Positions 27,182 through 36,858 of a DNA stretch of 64,000 bases are shown piece after piece. Source of the DNA: Yersinia canariae (lineage in GTDB: Bacteria; Pseudomonadota; Gammaproteobacteria; Enterobacterales; Enterobacteriaceae); the NCBI RefSeq assembly GCF_009831415.1, contig NZ_CP043727.1, positions 3,720,001-3,784,000 of the forward strand. Direction: 5' to 3'. The position numbers were made by a program, and so were the translations under genes. Under the pieces are notes generated by a model. It saw nothing but the letters and a program-made list of their open reading frames with translations, had not been told where the DNA came from and ran no database searches. The number at the start of each line of letters is the position of its first letter. Positions within the stretch are counted from its first letter, which is position 1.

Positions 27182-27568
27182 TTACTCGTCGATAGTCGCC
27201 TGATAAGCCTCGGCATCTAACAAACTCGCCAATTCAGCTTCATCTGAAGCTTTGATACTAAACAGCCAGCCATCCGTGTAAGGGGCGCTGTTCACCAGTT
27301 CTGGGGAACTTTCCAGCTCGGTATTCACTGCAATGATTTCACCGCTGATTGGGGCATAGATGTCGGAAGCGGCTTTAACTGACTCTGCAACCGCACAATC
27401 ACTGCCCGCAGACACTTCACTGCCCACTTCTGGCAAATCAACAAACACCATGTCGCCCAGAAGCTCTTGCGCATGCTCAGTGATCCCGACGCTATAAACG
27501 CCATCACCATCGGCACGAACCCACTCATGAGATGATGCATATTTCAAATCTGCTGGTACATTGCTCAT
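27182..27568 (-). CDS. gcvH: Glycine cleavage system H protein
   Basis: 128 residues. The lipoyl-carrying shuttle of the system; lipoylated Lys-65 lies in [16 protein letters not shown]. Family length and the start with a good GGAGCAGCAAT upstream agree. It lies between gcvT and gcvP on one mRNA. Confidence 0.97.
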   Translation of the reverse strand: MSNVPADLKYASSHEWVRADGDGVYSVGITEHAQELLGDMVFVDLPEVGSEVSAGSDCAVAESVKAASDIYAPISGEIIAVNTELESSPELVNSAPYTDGWLFSIKASDEAELASLLDAEAYQATIDE

Positions 27569-27635
27569 TGCTGCTCCTTAAAAAGCGTAGAACCCAATTG
27601 TGTGGTTCATAGAATTCGGAATAATACCGCTAAAT

Positions 27636-28733
27636 TTACAGCGCGACCGGTTTACCCGCTCGCACAAAACCCGGTTTTGTGACCCGCACCGGCATTTCAC
27701 GGTTACGGATTTGCACCACAGCACTGTCACCAATCCCCGCAGGAACACGGGCCAGAGCAATACTAAAGCCCAGTGTTGGTGAGAATGAACCACTGGTTAT
27801 CACACCAACATGCTGGTGACCTGAAGCATCAGAAAAATGCACCGGCAACTCATTACGCAATACGCCTTTCTCAGTCATGATCAAGCCGACTAACTGCTCA
27901 GTGCCATTATTGCGTTGCTGTTCCAGTGCTTCACGGCCGATAAACTGGCGATCTTCTGGCAGCCATGCCACTGTCCAGCCCATATTGGCAGCGAGCGGCG
28001 AAATGCCTTCGTCCATTTCCTGGCCGTAGAGATTCATACCAGCTTCCAGACGCAACGTGTCACGCGCGCCAAGACCGGCAGGTTTCACACCCGCAGCCAG
28101 CAGTTGTTGCCAGAATTCCACAACGCGCTCTTTCGGCAGCGCAATTTCATAACCTGCTTCACCGGTATAACCCGTGGTCGCAACAAACAAATCATCAACC
28201 TGAATACCAAAGAATGGTTTCATTCCTGCAATTGCTTTCTGCTGCTCAGGGGTCAGTAAACTCGCGACTTTCTGTTGTGCTGTTGGGCCTTGCACTGCCA
28301 CCAAAGCCAAGTCGTCACGCACAGTGACTTCAACCAGATACGGCTTAGCATGCTGAGTTATCCATTCCAGATCTTTATCTCGGGTGGCGGAGTTAACCAC
28401 CAGACGGAAATAGTCTTCGCGCAGGAAGTAGACAATTAAATCATCGATAACACCGCCGGAGGCATTCAGCATCCCGGTGTAAAGGGCTTTGCCCGATTGG
28501 GTCAATTTGGCTACGTCATTGGCTAATAAATAACGCAGGAATTCGCGGGTACGAGCGCCGTGCAAGTCGACAATGGTCATGTGCGAGACATCAAACATGC
28601 CGGCGTCCTGGCGCACAATATGGTGCTCGTCGATTTGGGAACCATAATGCAATGGCATCATCCAGCCATGAAAATCTACCATGCGCGCACCGCACGCCAC
28701 GTGTTGGTCATACAGCGGGGTCTGCTTAGCCAT
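27636..28733 (-). CDS. gcvT: Aminomethyltransferase, T-protein
   Basis: 365 residues. It transfers the methylene group from GcvH to tetrahydrofolate and releases ammonia. Landmarks: [34 protein letters not shown] and [18 protein letters not shown]. It is the first gene of the operon. In E. coli the operon is regulated by GcvA, Lrp and PurR; those sites were not resolved here. An ERIC element lies about 60 bases upstream. Confidence 0.97.
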   Translation of the reverse strand: MAKQTPLYDQHVACGARMVDFHGWMMPLHYGSQIDEHHIVRQDAGMFDVSHMTIVDLHGARTREFLRYLLANDVAKLTQSGKALYTGMLNASGGVIDDLIVYFLREDYFRLVVNSATRDKDLEWITQHAKPYLVEVTVRDDLALVAVQGPTAQQKVASLLTPEQQKAIAGMKPFFGIQVDDLFVATTGYTGEAGYEIALPKERVVEFWQQLLAAGVKPAGLGARDTLRLEAGMNLYGQEMDEGISPLAANMGWTVAWLPEDRQFIGREALEQQRNNGTEQLVGLIMTEKGVLRNELPVHFSDASGHQHVGVITSGSFSPTLGFSIALARVPAGIGDSAVVQIRNREMPVRVTKPGFVRAGKPVAL

Positions 28734-28796
28734 CTCTCTCCCTCAAATAGTTTCATGTAATGAGTGTCTGATACTCTAACTCACCATAAACGGGCA

Positions 28797-28922
28797 TTTA
28801 CCCTAGATAATTCGGGTTGCAGGAAGGCGGCAACTAAGTGAATCCCCAGAGGCTTACTCAGTAAGTGACCGGGATGAACGAAGACAGCCAACGCCCATGC
28901 AACGTGAAGTATGACGGGTCTA
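28797..28922 (+). repeat. ERIC element (full length)
   Basis: About 126 bases. Contains GTGAATCCCCAGAGGCTTACTC, a near-perfect form of the ERIC core, with AGTAAGTGACCGGGATGA, AGCCAACGCC and AAGTATGACGGGT. It lies between gcvT and its probable promoter region. Confidence 0.9.
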
Positions 28923-29108
28923 CGCAAACGATACCTTTTGCCCACGTTATCACCGAATTCATCAGGTAACCATAAGCTAAAATAGGCAATGGCAGGTATT
29001 AAGACGACAAAAGACAGGGGTATTGTGCAGAGTTTTATACTGAAAAACTGCGCACAGAGGCACAGAATTAACAATTAATCAGTAAAAATGGCGATGTTAT
29101 ATAACTAA

Positions 29109-29152
29109 ATAACCAAAACCCTATCAGATTCAACTTATCAGGTTTTGGTTAT
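29109..29152 (-). terminator. Inverted repeat downstream of ubiI
   Basis: ATAACCAAAACC pairs perfectly with GGTTTTGGTTAT around a 20-base loop, about 80 bases after the ubiI stop. T-rich sequence follows on the minus strand (TTTAGTTATATAA). A terminator or an mRNA end hairpin is likely; an operator cannot be excluded. Confidence 0.5.
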
Positions 29153-29229
29153 GAGTGAAAAAAACTAATGCGAAAAGCATGCTGAAATTAGATTATTTCA
29201 ACTGAGGGCAAATTTAGCGGCGCGCTGGA

Positions 29230-30444
29230 TTATTCATCCAGCCAATCAGGTAAATCATTTAACCCCATGGCCTGTCGAACTAATTGCGGTTTTATGCCAG
29301 GCAAACTGTCCGCCAGTGTCAGCCCGATATCACGCAACAACTTTTTGGCCGGATGACTGCCCGCAAACAGTGAGCGGAAACCCTGCATACTGGCAAGCAT
29401 GACTGCCGCACTGTGCTTACGGCGGCGCTCATAGCGACGCAGGTAAAGATGCTGTCCGATATCTTTCCCCTGACGCTGCAAGCGCCGCAGCTCAGAAACC
29501 AACTCGGCAGCATCCATAAAGCCCAGATTCACCCCCTGCCCGGCCAACGGATGCACGGTATGAGCGGCATCGCCCACCAGAGCCAGCCGGTGTGCTGCAA
29601 AACTGCGCGCATAACGCCCGGTCAGTGGGAAGGTCTGGCGCTCGCTTTCAAGCTGGCATTGCCCCAAACGCATATCAAACGCCATACCCAACTCACGATT
29701 AAATTGTTCTGCGGGCAACGCCGCCAACTCAACAGCACGTTCAGGAGGCACTGACCACACAATCGAACTAAGGTGGGGGTCACTAAATGGCAGGAATGCC
29801 AGAATACCATCGCCATGAAATACTTGACGCGCCGTGGCCTGATGGGTTTCTTCAGTGCGGATGGTTGCCACCAGTGCATGATGAGCATAATCCCAAAATG
29901 TTAGTGGAATATCAGCATGTTGGCGCAACCAAGAATGAGCACCATCAGCCCCAACCACCAATTTAGCACTGAGCATCCGGTCATCTGTCAGAGTGATAAA
30001 TGCTTCGCTTTCACCCCAAGCCACCTGTTTGAGACTGGCGGGGGCCAGTAAGGTGACATCCAGCAATTGGCTGGCTCGTTGCCATAATGCCTGCTGAATC
30101 ACTTGGTTTTCAATAACATGCCCGAGGTGGCTGAAACCATACTCATCTGCATGGAAAGCAATTTTGCCAAAACTGTCTTGGTCCCACACCGCCATTCCGC
30201 TATAAGGGCTGGCGCGCAGCGCTAAGATACTCTCCCATACGCCAAGTTTTTGCAGTAAGCGCTCACTGGCTGCATTGATTGCCGAGACCCGAAGTGCCCG
30301 CTCGCCAGTCACTGGAGCTGCTAGCGGCTCGGGTACGGGTTGGTGCTCCAAAACAGCTATGCGCAGGCCGCTGCCTTGTAAGCCGCAAGCCAGTGCCAAA
30401 CCGACCATTCCGCCACCAGCGATTACCACGTCATATGATTGCAT
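29230..30444 (-). CDS. ubiI: 2-octaprenylphenol 5-hydroxylase UbiI
   Basis: 404 residues, a flavoprotein monooxygenase that adds the C5 hydroxyl in aerobic ubiquinone synthesis (formerly VisC). The FAD-binding GGGMVGLALACGL is at about 10-22, DG motif VVGADGAHSWLR at about 170, and the GDAAHTVHPLAGQGVN motif near 290. It lies downstream of ubiH in the ygfB-pepP-ubiH-ubiI run, separated from it by an ERIC. Confidence 0.95.
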   Translation of the reverse strand: MQSYDVVIAGGGMVGLALACGLQGSGLRIAVLEHQPVPEPLAAPVTGERALRVSAINAASERLLQKLGVWESILALRASPYSGMAVWDQDSFGKIAFHADEYGFSHLGHVIENQVIQQALWQRASQLLDVTLLAPASLKQVAWGESEAFITLTDDRMLSAKLVVGADGAHSWLRQHADIPLTFWDYAHHALVATIRTEETHQATARQVFHGDGILAFLPFSDPHLSSIVWSVPPERAVELAALPAEQFNRELGMAFDMRLGQCQLESERQTFPLTGRYARSFAAHRLALVGDAAHTVHPLAGQGVNLGFMDAAELVSELRRLQRQGKDIGQHLYLRRYERRRKHSAAVMLASMQGFRSLFAGSHPAKKLLRDIGLTLADSLPGIKPQLVRQAMGLNDLPDWLDE

Positions 30445-30476
30445 TCAGATACGTTCCTATAATAAATACTAACGTT

Positions 30477-30603
30477 GTATACCCAATAGATTTCAGGGGG
30501 GCAGGAAGGCGGCAAACGAGATTATCCCGATGAGCTTACATCAGTAAGTTATTCAGGTGGTCGAGAGCAGCCAACACATCTGCAACAAGAAATATGAAGA
30601 GTA
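30477..30603 (+). repeat. ERIC element inside the ubiH-ubiI operon
   Basis: About 127 bases: TATACCCAATAGATTTCAG, GCAGGAAGGCGGCAA, TATCCCGATGAGCTTACATC, GCAGCCAACACATCTGCAAC. It fills nearly the whole ubiH-ubiI gap and would be transcribed as a hairpin in the operon mRNA. Confidence 0.85.
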
Positions 30604-30610
30604 GACAAAG

Positions 30611-31780
30611 TTAGCGCTTAACCCATCCTAACGTCCGTCGCGCGAAAGTATCACGTATGGTGGGCATATGCTCCATCGACATCAGAGCAAGATTACGCGC
30701 CACCACCAGCGGCCCATAGCGGTTGGCAAACAGGCGGATTAACCCATCTGTCACGCCAATAGTGGCCTGTTGGTCCTGCTGCCGCCGCTGTTGGTATTGG
30801 CTGAGTACTTTATAATCGCCGGGATCACCGCCCGCTTGTGCAATAGTTTCAGCCAGTGACATCACATCGCGCAGACCGAGATTAAAACCCTGACCTGCAA
30901 TCGGATGTAATGTTTGGGCGGCATTACCAACTAATGCCAGACGATGGCTGACATGGCGCGAAGCAGTGAGCAATTGCAGTGGGTAACTGTGGCGTTTGCC
31001 CGCATGAAGGATTTTCCCCAGACGCCAACCGAAAGCTTGCTGTAACTCTGCCAGAAAACGAGCATCATCCCAGTTATCAACCCGCTGTTTGTCTTCTTTG
31101 GCATGACACCAAACCAACGAACTGCGCCCTTGAGACATCGGGAGTAAAGCCAGCGGCCCATGACGGGTAAAGCGCTCAAAAGCCCGCCCACGGGGCAATT
31201 CGGCAGTGGTGACATTGGCAATTACCGCAATTTGCTGATAATCCTGCCGCTGCCACTGAATATGACAAGCATGAGCTAATGCCGAATGAGAACCATCTGC
31301 CGCCACCAATAATTGGGCACTGAGCTGTTGCCCATTATCCAATGTCACGGTGGCAGATTCAGCCGTGCGAACCACATCAACCACTTTGGCGGGGCAATAT
31401 AAGGTCACGCCCGGTGCTTTTTGTAACAAGGAAAATAGCCGCTTACCGGCATCAAACAGTTCAATAACTTGGCCCAATGCCGGAACGCGATAATCTTGTG
31501 CCCGAAGGTTCACAAAACCGGAATGGCCGCTATCACTGACGTGAACATGCTCGATGGCGGTAGCGCAATCTGCCAATGCCGACCAAAGGCCGATGCTATC
31601 CAATTGCTGACAAGTACCCTGCGCCAGTGCAATAGCTCTGGCATCAAACCCAGGGTGCTGATGACTGTCAGGAAGTTGTGCTTCGACCAATGCCACCGGC
31701 ATCTTCCCTTGCGTCAGGGATGAAATCGCGAGCGCCAGTGTTGCACCGGCCATACCGCCACCGACAATTATCACACTCAT
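30611..31780 (-). CDS. ubiH: 2-octaprenyl-6-methoxyphenol hydroxylase UbiH
   Basis: 389 residues, paralogue of UbiI. It hydroxylates C1 in ubiquinone synthesis. The FAD motif GGGMAGATLALAIS is at 7-20, AADGSHSALAHACHI at about 168-182, and GNAAQTLHPIAGQGFNLG near 280-297. Note that the second FAD motif has GNAAQ where UbiI has GDAAH, as in E. coli UbiH. It begins three bases after the pepP stop. Confidence 0.95.
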   Translation of the reverse strand: MSVIIVGGGMAGATLALAISSLTQGKMPVALVEAQLPDSHQHPGFDARAIALAQGTCQQLDSIGLWSALADCATAIEHVHVSDSGHSGFVNLRAQDYRVPALGQVIELFDAGKRLFSLLQKAPGVTLYCPAKVVDVVRTAESATVTLDNGQQLSAQLLVAADGSHSALAHACHIQWQRQDYQQIAVIANVTTAELPRGRAFERFTRHGPLALLPMSQGRSSLVWCHAKEDKQRVDNWDDARFLAELQQAFGWRLGKILHAGKRHSYPLQLLTASRHVSHRLALVGNAAQTLHPIAGQGFNLGLRDVMSLAETIAQAGGDPGDYKVLSQYQQRRQQDQQATIGVTDGLIRLFANRYGPLVVARNLALMSMEHMPTIRDTFARRTLGWVKR

Positions 31781-31783
31781 CAG

Positions 31784-33097
31784 TTATCTCGCCGCCGCCA
31801 TAAGGGCTTCAATCTCATCGGGATCTTTAACCACACTGGCGGTCAGATTTTCGTTACCATCAGCAGTAATCACAATGTCATCTTCAATGCGAATCCCAAT
31901 CCCGCGATATTGCGATGGGACATCTGCGTCCGGAGCAATATACAAGCCCGGCTCGATAGTCAGCACCATGCCCGGCTCAAGAATGCGGCCGCGATCACTG
32001 TTGGTATAATCGCCGACATCATGTACATCCAGCCCCAGCCAGTGACTCAAACCGTGCATAAAGAATGGCCGGTGCGCCTGCTCAGCAATTAACTGTTCGA
32101 CATTGCCTTTCAGGATGCCCAAATCAACCAAGCCGGTAATCATAATCCGCACTACCTGCTCGGTGACTTCACGGATGCTGGTTCCTGGTCGGAATAATTC
32201 CAGTGCTTTGTTGATGGAAGCTAATACGATGTCATAAATCTCGCGTTGGGCCGGGGTGAATTGGCCATTAACCGGGAAAGTACGTGTGATATCACCGGCA
32301 TAGCCCTGATATTCACAACCCGCATCAATCAGCACCAAATCGCCATCGCGCAATTCACACTCATTTTCGGTGTAATGCAAAATGCAGCCATTTTCGCCGC
32401 CGCCCACGATAGTGTTATACGCCGGATAACGCGCACCATGGCGAGTAAACTCATGCAGAATTTCCCCCTCCAGTTGGTACTCGAACATCCCCGGCCGACA
32501 CTTTTCCATCGCGCGGGTATGTGCCAATGCGCTGATTTCACCGGCGCGACGCATCACAGCAATTTCTTCCTCTGACTTAAACAGGCGCATCTCATGTAAC
32601 CATGGTCGCCAGTCAGTTAAGGTTGCTGGCGCGCGTAGATTTTTACGAAAACCGTTACGTAATCTTTCCAGTGCGGCGAACACAATTTTATCAGCATAAT
32701 CATACTGGCCCTGCGCGTGATAAATCACATCAAGGCGATTAAGCAGCAAATAGAGTTGTTCGTCGATTTCGTCAAAAGGTAGTGCACGATCGACCCCCAA
32801 CTTAGCGGGGGCGGCCTCTTGCCCTAAGCGGCGGCCAAACCAGATTTCAGCGGTTAAATCACGCACCCGGTTAAACAGCACGCTGTGGTTATGAGTCTCG
32901 TCGCTTTTCACCAGAATCAGCACCGCCTGCGGCTCATTGAAGCCAGTCAGATAACTAAAATCGCTATTCTGCCGATAAGGATATTCAGAATCCGCACTGC
33001 GCGTGGCCTCTGGCGCGGCAAAAATAATTGCGGCACTGCCCGGAGCCATCTTCGCCAACAGTGCCTGACGGCGATTTTGGTATTCTTGCTGAGTCAT
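31784..33097 (-). CDS. pepP: Xaa-Pro aminopeptidase PepP
   Basis: 437 residues, a metallopeptidase that removes an N-terminal residue preceding proline. Dinuclear Mn site residues are visible: Asp in LVLIDAGCEY, Asp in YAGDITRTFP, His in HGLSHWLGLDVHD, Glu in TIEPGLYI, and Glu in IRIEDDI. The N-terminal creatinase-like domain spans 1-175. CAGGAGGGTGTA precedes the start. The next gene ubiH begins three bases later, and ygfB lies upstream. Confidence 0.96.
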   Translation of the reverse strand: MTQQEYQNRRQALLAKMAPGSAAIIFAAPEATRSADSEYPYRQNSDFSYLTGFNEPQAVLILVKSDETHNHSVLFNRVRDLTAEIWFGRRLGQEAAPAKLGVDRALPFDEIDEQLYLLLNRLDVIYHAQGQYDYADKIVFAALERLRNGFRKNLRAPATLTDWRPWLHEMRLFKSEEEIAVMRRAGEISALAHTRAMEKCRPGMFEYQLEGEILHEFTRHGARYPAYNTIVGGGENGCILHYTENECELRDGDLVLIDAGCEYQGYAGDITRTFPVNGQFTPAQREIYDIVLASINKALELFRPGTSIREVTEQVVRIMITGLVDLGILKGNVEQLIAEQAHRPFFMHGLSHWLGLDVHDVGDYTNSDRGRILEPGMVLTIEPGLYIAPDADVPSQYRGIGIRIEDDIVITADGNENLTASVVKDPDEIEALMAAAR

Positions 33098-33150
33098 TAC
33101 ACCCTCCTGAAATATCCGATTTTCATCATTCTGCGCGCGATACTGCGTGT

Positions 33151-33729
33151 TTAGTGTAAGGTCGGCTTACGGACTTCCGGGGCCGTTGGTTTCTCTTGAG
33201 TAAATTCGATATGGCACAAGATAGCCGCAACACGGACATACTCAATCACCTCTTCCAATGATTGAGCCAGTTCTTCCTGATCCTCATCTTCGTCATATCC
33301 TAACTGAGCAATATTACGCAAATCATCAATGGCCTCACCCACTTCGTCTTTCACTTGCGCCAACTTCGGTTGCAGCATTCCAAGCCCAAGCAGAAAATGG
33401 TTCACCCAGCCTGATAACGCATCAGCTCGGTCAAAAACAGTCACCTCTTCCCCTTCAGGAATCAGCAACTGGAACATAAAACCTTCGTTTTCCAGTGCTT
33501 CTTGTGTTGCTTCATGTAACTGTTGTAACGGCAAACCAAGGGCTTGCGAAAAGGCGACGCCCTCGTTGGTGAGGTCATGCACCAGAGTGCGCCAACCATC
33601 GTCTTTACTGCCTCCGCAAAGTATACCGCTGATCAAGCCATGCATTTCAGCAGGGGTTAATGCCACGGCTTGCTGGCTCAATGCCAGGGCAATTGATTGG
33701 TAAGTTGGTAATGTATTCTCTATAGACAT
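33151..33729 (-). CDS. ygfB: YgfB/YecA-family protein
   Basis: 192 residues, helical, UPF0149 family ([62 protein letters not shown]). Pseudomonas YgfB affects stress and beta-lactam responses; the function in enterobacteria is not established. It heads the ygfB-pepP-ubiH-ubiI run, divergent from zapA, as in E. coli. Confidence 0.93.
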   Translation of the reverse strand: MSIENTLPTYQSIALALSQQAVALTPAEMHGLISGILCGGSKDDGWRTLVHDLTNEGVAFSQALGLPLQQLHEATQEALENEGFMFQLLIPEGEEVTVFDRADALSGWVNHFLLGLGMLQPKLAQVKDEVGEAIDDLRNIAQLGYDEDEDQEELAQSLEEVIEYVRVAAILCHIEFTQEKPTAPEVRKPTLH

Positions 33730-33999
33730 GCTTATTGGTCATCGTTGGCAGGATAAGTTCGTGTTATGCTACCACCAAGAAAGGTCGCTATACCAGAAAA
33801 CGCAACGCGCTATACCCTATAGATTTCAAGATGCAGGAAGGCAGTAAGCAACCGCGGGTATATATCCGCAGCTGGAAAGATGTCAGGGATTAGGGCTTGA
33901 ATCTTGGTATCGAGGTATATATAGTGACGCCCGCTTTGCAGCTACGAGCAATTTGCCTCTGGTTTTCAGAGCTGGCGCGAAATTAGTCAGGAAGGTCGC
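33730..33999. other. ygfB-zapA divergent region with partial ERIC
   Basis: Divergent promoters of ygfB and zapA. 33811-33852 is the left end of an ERIC; the rest of the element is absent or unrecognisable. CAGGAAGGTCGC just before the zapA ATG is the ribosome binding site. Nothing else supported. Confidence 0.5.
33811..33852 (+). repeat. Partial ERIC element
   Basis: Left-end ERIC sequence only (TATACCCTATAGATTTCAAG, GCAGGAAGGCAGTAAGCAA). It is followed by sequence without ERIC similarity, so it is a truncated copy. Confidence 0.6.
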
Positions 34000-34329
34000 A
34001 TGTCTGCACAACCAGTAGATATACAAATTTTTGGTCGCTCGTTAAGAGTTAATTGTCCGCCAGAACAACAAGATGCGTTGAACATGGCCGCAGAAGATCT
34101 TAACCAACGATTGCAAGATCTGAAAGTTCGCACTAGAGTCACCAATACTGAGCAGTTAGTTTTCATCGCGGCATTGAACGTATGTCACGAATTAGCTCAG
34201 GAAAGATTGAAAACCCGTGACTATGCATCCAATATGGAGCAACGTATTCGGATGTTACAACAGACCATTGAACAGGCATTGCTTGAACAGGGTCGCATCT
34301 CTGAACGTCAGGATGCACAGTTTGAATAA
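34000..34329 (+). CDS. zapA: Cell division protein ZapA
   Basis: 109 residues. ZapA cross-links FtsZ filaments at midcell. The N-terminal part is globular ([18 protein letters not shown]) and the C-terminal part a coiled coil (about 60-105). SD AGGAAGG precedes the ATG. It lies immediately before 6S RNA and fau, the classical arrangement. Confidence 0.95.
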   Translation: MSAQPVDIQIFGRSLRVNCPPEQQDALNMAAEDLNQRLQDLKVRTRVTNTEQLVFIAALNVCHELAQERLKTRDYASNMEQRIRMLQQTIEQALLEQGRISERQDAQFE

Positions 34330-34366
34330 ATCTCTGTTGAATGATAGATTCGACAGTGAGTAAAGA

Positions 34367-34550
34367 ATTTCTCTGAGATGTTTGTCAGCGGGCCAGTCCC
34401 CTGAGCCGATATTTAATACCAACAGAATGTAGCGACTCCGTAACTGGTGCGCATGCTCGGTCCGCCGAGAAGCCTTAAGGTTGCGACGCTGCGTTCACCT
34501 TGAACCATGGGTTCAAGGGTTACAGCCTGCGACGGCATCTCGGAGATCCC
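34367..34550 (+). ncRNA. ssrS: 6S RNA
   Basis: About 184 bases that fit enterobacterial 6S RNA closely: start ATTTCTCTGAGATG, GCGGGCCAGTCCCCTGAGCC, ATGCTCGGTCCG, CGAGAAGCCTTAA, CACCTTGAACC, TTCAAGGGTTACAGCC, end GGCATCTCGGAGAT. The ends pair to form the closing stem. 6S RNA binds the sigma-70 RNA polymerase holoenzyme in stationary phase. It sits between zapA and fau, with which E. coli 6S RNA is co-transcribed. Confidence 0.97.
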
Positions 34551-34630
34551 TTTCTAATCGTGTAACTTGTTTTTTCAGTTATCACGTTTGTGTTGATACA
34601 GGCAGTTTTCTACTTTTTTAAGTCAATAAC

Positions 34631-35227
34631 ATGCCTTTGAATCCGCAATATGCCCTTGAGCGGCAGAAAATTCGCAGTGACATTCGTGAGCGTCGGCGTC
34701 TTTTGACTCCCGAGCAACAACAGCACTCTGCTAATTCCGCGGCTAAACACATCGCTTCCCACAATAAAATTCAGCAGGCCAATACTGTTGCAGTATTTCT
34801 GTCTTTTGATGGAGAATTGAATACCACTCCGGTGATTGAATTATTGTGGCAGCAGAAAAAACGGGTTTATCTCCCTGTTCTCCACCCTTTCAGCCCCGGT
34901 AATCTGTTGTTTCTCCACTATCGTCCTGATAGCCAACTCATTCGCAATCGCTTGAAAATTCTAGAACCTCAATTAGACGTGCGCGATGTGCTGCCCTTAA
35001 ATCAATTAGATGTGGTGATAACCCCGCTAGTGGCATTTGATAGCCTAGGGCAGCGTTTAGGGATGGGAGGGGGCTTCTATGACCGTACACTGCAAAACTG
35101 GCAGCAAGGTGGCCCCTATCCTCTTGGTCTGGCGCATGATTGCCAGCGGGTTGAGCACTTACCAAGTGAACATTGGGATGTGCCGTTGCCAGAGATTGTT
35201 ACGCCGGAAAAAATCTGGCGATGGTGA
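34631..35227 (+). CDS. fau: 5-formyltetrahydrofolate cyclo-ligase
   Basis: 198 residues. It converts 5-formyl-tetrahydrofolate to methenyl-tetrahydrofolate with ATP. The family signature GQRLGMGGGFYDRTL is at about 139-153; IRSDIRERRRLLTPEQ marks the start. The gene is downstream of 6S RNA (E. coli ygfA), with which it is probably co-transcribed. Confidence 0.95.
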   Translation: MPLNPQYALERQKIRSDIRERRRLLTPEQQQHSANSAAKHIASHNKIQQANTVAVFLSFDGELNTTPVIELLWQQKKRVYLPVLHPFSPGNLLFLHYRPDSQLIRNRLKILEPQLDVRDVLPLNQLDVVITPLVAFDSLGQRLGMGGGFYDRTLQNWQQGGPYPLGLAHDCQRVEHLPSEHWDVPLPEIVTPEKIWRW

Positions 35228-35244
35228 GAAATAGCCCTTTAATA

Positions 35245-35279
35245 TAAAAAAACACCCGCGACCAGATAGATAGCGGGTG
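35245..35279 (-). terminator. Rho-independent terminator of serA
   Basis: On the minus strand CACCCGC pairs with GCGGGTG, followed by seven T. It lies 25 bases after the serA stop and may also end fau on the other strand. Confidence 0.85.
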
Positions 35280-35303
35280 CTCAGTCATTCAATACAGCGC
35301 TTA

Positions 35304-36545
35304 TCAATAGAGCAAACGCGCGCGAATAGTCCCTGGAATTGCCTTCATCGCCTGCAATGCTTTTTCCGCATTCTCTGCATCATCAGTTTCAACATCGATA
35401 ACGACATAACCGATGTCAGCGCTGGTTTGCAAATACTGCGCGGCAATATTGACGTTCTGCTCAGCAAAGATTTTGTTGATGCTGGTCAGGATACCTGGAC
35501 GGTTCTCGTGGATGTGCAACAAACGGCGAGTATTGTCACCATGAGCGGGCAAAGAAACTTCCGGGAAGTTAACCGCAGACAGCGTTGAGCCGTTGTCGGA
35601 ATACTTCGCCAGCTTGCCAGCCACTTCATCACCGATATTTTCCTGTGCTTCCTGAGTGGAACCACCGATATGCGGGGTCAATAACACATTATCAAACTCG
35701 CACAATGGTGAATTGAACGGGTCTTTGTTGGTCGCCGGCTCTTCAGGGAAAACATCAATTGCCGCGCCCGCCAAATGATTACTGGCCAATGCATCACACA
35801 ACGCAGGAATATCAACGACCGTCCCGCGTGAAGCATTAATCAGCATCGCGCCCGGCTTCATCAGTGCCAATTGCTCAGGGCCAATCATATTCTTGGTGGA
35901 GTGATTTTCCGGCACATGCAGGCTAATCACATCACTCATATTCAGCAAATCAGACAGGTGACGAACCTGCTGCGCGTTCCCCAACGACAGTTTATTTTCA
36001 ATATCGTAGAAGAATACTTTCATACCAACACTTTCCGCCAGAATACCCAGCTGAATACCAATATGACCATAACCAATGATACCCAGTTTCTTGCCACGGG
36101 CTTCATAGGAGCCTACCGCCAGCTTATTCCACTCGCCACGGTGTGCTTTGGCATTAGCAGACGGAATGCCCCGGAACATCAGCAGCAACTCGCCCAGTAC
36201 CATTTCGGCTACCGAACGGGTATTGGAGAAAGGCGCATTGAATACTGGCACACCACGTTTGGTCGCCGCGTTTAAATCAACCTGATTAGTACCGATACAG
36301 AAACAGCCTACTGCAACTAATTTTTCTGCTGCAGCAAAAACTTCCTCGGACAGATGCGTGCGCGATCGGATCCCGATGAAGTGAGCATCACGAATAGATT
36401 CTTTCAGTGATTCGGTGTCTAAGGCACCTTTATGATATTCAATATTGCTATAACCGGCTGCACGCAGATTATCGACCGTGCTCTGGTGAACCCCTTCCAC
36501 TAACAGAAACTTAATTCTGTCTTTCTCCAGTGATACTTTTGCCAT
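35304..36545 (-). CDS. serA: D-3-phosphoglycerate dehydrogenase
   Basis: 413 residues. First step of serine synthesis (3-phosphoglycerate to 3-phosphohydroxypyruvate). Landmarks: NAD-binding GYGHIGIQLGILAES, SLHVPENHSTKNM, catalytic His in LTPHIGGSTQEAQ, and a C-terminal ACT domain (about 340-413) for serine feedback. The start at 36545 (MAKVSLEKDRIK) is set by family alignment; the frame is open 34 codons further upstream without similarity. Confidence 0.96.
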   Translation of the reverse strand: MAKVSLEKDRIKFLLVEGVHQSTVDNLRAAGYSNIEYHKGALDTESLKESIRDAHFIGIRSRTHLSEEVFAAAEKLVAVGCFCIGTNQVDLNAATKRGVPVFNAPFSNTRSVAEMVLGELLLMFRGIPSANAKAHRGEWNKLAVGSYEARGKKLGIIGYGHIGIQLGILAESVGMKVFFYDIENKLSLGNAQQVRHLSDLLNMSDVISLHVPENHSTKNMIGPEQLALMKPGAMLINASRGTVVDIPALCDALASNHLAGAAIDVFPEEPATNKDPFNSPLCEFDNVLLTPHIGGSTQEAQENIGDEVAGKLAKYSDNGSTLSAVNFPEVSLPAHGDNTRRLLHIHENRPGILTSINKIFAEQNVNIAAQYLQTSADIGYVVIDVETDDAENAEKALQAMKAIPGTIRARLLY

Positions 36546-36754
36546 GTCCCCGACCCTATTTTCAGACTTCAGATGTGGCTGCCGATATCGAATGAATCCG
36601 GTCAGCACCCTGTCAACATAACAAATATTACGCGGGCAGCAATACAAACGATTGCTTGCCTATCAGCAGAACAAATAGCGCAAGTGTTAATTTATGGAAT
36701 AAAAAACTGGCGGAGAGAGAGTTAATGGCAGGTTAAGAAAATGAAATGAGAAAA

Positions 36755-36770
36755 TGTGATATATATCACC
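36755..36770. promoter_or_regulatory. CRP-like site upstream of serA
   Basis: TGTGA-TATATA-TCACC matches the CRP consensus TGTGA-N6-TCACA except for the last base, and GTGATATATATCAC inside it is a perfect 14-base palindrome. It is about 210 bases before the serA start. In E. coli serA is under CRP and Lrp control, so the match is meaningful, but FNR-type binding is also possible. Confidence 0.6.
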
Positions 36771-36799
36771 AAATTTAACCATTTTAAGAAAAGATATTT

Positions 36800-36843
36800 A
36801 AAGACAAAAATTATCAGGGTGAAGTCAATAAACCACACCCTGA
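36800..36843 (-). terminator. Rho-independent terminator of rpiA
   Basis: On the minus strand TCAGGGTG pairs with CACCCTGA, followed by TAATTTTTGTC, 15 bases after the rpiA stop. Confidence 0.8.
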
Positions 36844-36858
36844 GCAAGGTTTAGTCGA

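Larger units (their letters stand above)
28734..29229. other. gcvT upstream region: ERIC plus inverted repeat
   Basis: About 500 bases between gcvT and the ubiI stop. It has a full ERIC (28797-28922) and a perfect 12-base inverted repeat (29109-29120 with 29141-29152) that can fold as a hairpin downstream of ubiI. Bases 28923-29105 are AT-rich and probably hold the gcv promoter. The open frame at 28781-29074 lies over the ERIC and is not a gene. Confidence 0.55.
36546..36858. other. serA-rpiA intergenic region
   Basis: About 310 bases holding the serA promoter region, the rpiA terminator (36800-36843) and a CRP-like palindrome (36755-36770). No gene is seen. Confidence 0.6.

Noticed and set aside
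28734..28960. Glycine riboswitch upstream of gcvT
   Set aside because: The region is an ERIC element and AT-rich promoter DNA; no tandem aptamer features were seen, and enterobacteria normally use GcvA and GcvB.
28781..29074. 97-codon minus-strand frame upstream of gcvT
   Set aside because: It runs over a full ERIC repeat; translation of the repeat is the likely source.
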